Assembly (NCBI GenBank): GCA_003512805.1
Contig: DOOK01000330.1
Coordinates: 6,696-12,475 of the forward strand
DNA length: 5,780 nucleotides
Reading direction: 5' to 3'
From: Erwinia sp.
Lineage (GTDB): Bacteria; Pseudomonadota; Gammaproteobacteria; Enterobacterales; Enterobacteriaceae
Shown: positions 4,656 to 5,780 of the stretch, piece after piece
Numbering within the stretch: the first letter of the stretch is position 1
Layout: each line of letters opens with the position of its first letter
The notes under the pieces: model-generated
Databases searched by the model: none
Told to the model about the DNA's origin: nothing
Seen by the model: the letters and a program-made list of their open reading frames with translations, nothing else
Program-made: the position numbers and the translations under genes

Positions 4656-5780
4656 ATGAAAAATATCAATCCGACACAAACCGCTGCCTGGCAAGCGCTG
4701 CAGCAGCATTTTGCAGAGATGAAAGACGTAGAGATTGCCGAGCTGTTCGCTAAAGATGCCGACCGGTTCAGCAAGTTTTCTGCCACCTTCGACGATCAAA
4801 TGCTGGTGGACTTCTCTAAAAACCGCATCACCCGTGAAACGCTCGATAAGCTGCAGGCGCTGGCAAAAGAAACCGAGCTGCAGGATGCTATCAAATCCAT
4901 GTTCTCCGGGGAAAAAATTAACCGCACTGAAGATCGTGCCGTGCTGCACGTTGCCCTGCGCAATCGCAGCAACACCCCGATTAAGGTCGATGGCAAAGAC
5001 GTGATGCCGGAAGTGAATGCGGTGCTGGAGAAAATGAAATCATTCTCCGATCGTATCATCAGCGGCGAGTGGAAAGGCTATACCGGCAAAGCTATTACTG
5101 ACGTAGTGAATATCGGTATTGGCGGTTCCGACCTCGGGCCTTTTATGGTTACCGAAGCGCTGCGTCCGTATAAAAACCACCTGAATATGCACTTCGTCTC
5201 TAACGTAGACGGGACGCACATCGCGGAAACGGTCAAAGATCTCAGCCCGGAAACCACGCTGTTCCTGGTTGCATCAAAAACCTTCACTACCCAGGAAACT
5301 ATGACCAACGCCCACAGCGCGCGTGACTGGTTTCTGAAGACGGCGGGCGATGAGCAGCACGTAGCGAAACACTTCGCGGCGCTCTCTACTAACGCTAAGG
5401 CCGTGGGCGAGTTCGGCATTGATACCGCCAATATGTTTGAGTTCTGGGACTGGGTTGGCGGCCGCTATTCGCTCTGGTCGGCGATTGGCCTGTCTATCGT
5501 GCTCTCTATCGGCTTCGATAATTTCGAGCAGCTGCTGAGCGGCGCACACGCGATGGACAAGCACTTCGCCAACACGCCTGCGGAGCAAAACCTGCCGGTG
5601 CTCCTGGCGCTAATCGGCATCTGGTATAACAACTTCTTTGGTGCTGAAACCGAAGCGATCCTGCCTTACGACCAGTATATGCACCGCTTTGCCGCCTATT
5701 TCCAGCAGGGCAATATGGAGTCGAACGGGAAATATGTCGATCGCAACGGCAGCCCGGTCACCTACGAAACCGGGCCGATG
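4656..5780 (+). CDS. pgi: Glucose-6-phosphate isomerase, N-terminal 375 codons (continues past right edge)
   Basis: Pgi interconverts glucose 6-phosphate and fructose 6-phosphate in glycolysis and gluconeogenesis, as a cytosolic dimer. The frame is open from ATG at 4656 to the last base; E. coli Pgi has 549 residues, so about 174 are missing. The protein begins [12 protein letters not shown], as in E. coli, and stays nearly identical from memory. Sugar-phosphate-binding segments [11 protein letters not shown] (152-162) and SKTFTTQET (208-216) are present, as is the family signature [14 protein letters not shown] (265-278). The catalytic base E355 lies in QGNMESNGK; the His and Lys of the active site (386 and 514 in E. 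coli) lie outside the window. The Shine-Dalgarno sequence is weak (AGAG, 4643-4646, nine bases from ATG), but the start is fixed by the family N-terminus. It is transcribed divergently from the antiporter gene, with about 210 bases between them. Confidence 0.98.
   Translation, partial: MKNINPTQTAAWQALQQHFAEMKDVEIAELFAKDADRFSKFSATFDDQMLVDFSKNRITRETLDKLQALAKETELQDAIKSMFSGEKINRTEDRAVLHVALRNRSNTPIKVDGKDVMPEVNAVLEKMKSFSDRIISGEWKGYTGKAITDVVNIGIGGSDLGPFMVTEALRPYKNHLNMHFVSNVDGTHIAETVKDLSPETTLFLVASKTFTTQETMTNAHSARDWFLKTAGDEQHVAKHFAALSTNAKAVGEFGIDTANMFEFWDWVGGRYSLWSAIGLSIVLSIGFDNFEQLLSGAHAMDKHFANTPAEQNLPVLLALIGIWYNNFFGAETEAILPYDQYMHRFAAYFQQGNMESNGKYVDRNGSPVTYETGPM

Noticed and set aside
4494..5588. Minus-strand open frames opposite pgi
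   Set aside because: pgi is conserved along this whole stretch, and the minus-strand frames read as its shadow.

Overview
The window looks like a chromosomal segment of an Enterobacteriaceae member (E. coli/Salmonella/Klebsiella/Enterobacter group). From memory of the E. coli proteins, Pgi and LysC are near-collinear with their E. coli counterparts, and lysC carries a long enterobacterial-type lysine-riboswitch leader. Base composition is moderately GC-rich throughout. I cannot fix the genus from the sequence alone.

Layout. Positions 1-209 (minus) hold the N-terminal 69 codons of a BASS-family transporter that I recognise as PanS; the rest lies beyond the left edge. Its short leader (210-290) has a good Shine-Dalgarno sequence, a small hairpin and an extended -10 promoter candidate. 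Positions 377-735 (minus) hold a decayed aquaporin Z-like gene: N-terminus, second NPA box and C-terminus are recognisable, but about half the gene, including the first NPA box, is deleted and the remnants lie in different frames. Positions 918-942 carry the intrinsic terminator of lysC (948-2300, minus), the lysine-sensitive aspartokinase III. Upstream of it, about 2301-2608 is the lysine-riboswitch leader, followed by a lysC promoter whose -35 box overlaps the stop codon of the next gene. Positions 2640-4442 (minus) encode a 600-residue CPA1-type cation/proton antiporter with a C-terminal TrkA-N/RCK-like domain. Positions 4443-4655 are a divergent intergenic region with AT-rich -10-like sequences on both strands and a long inverted repeat. 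Positions 4656-5780 (plus) are the first 375 codons of pgi, glucose-6-phosphate isomerase, open at the right edge.

How the genes relate. lysC makes aspartyl phosphate at the head of the lysine branch and is expected to be controlled twice by lysine: through the riboswitch and through the ACT domains of the enzyme. The antiporter lies between lysC and pgi, which in E. coli K-12 are divergent neighbours (from memory), so it is an addition or lineage-specific retention at a conserved junction. It runs into the lysC leader with no terminator seen between them. PanS (uptake of a coenzyme A precursor) and the aquaporin relic sit downstream of the lysC terminator and are probably independent units.

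I see no mobile element, CRISPR array, tRNA or rRNA, and no convincing undescribed multi-gene system. The points most worth checking are the aquaporin relic, the alternative pairings in the lysC leader, the unusual lysC translation start, and the structured pgi/antiporter intergenic region.
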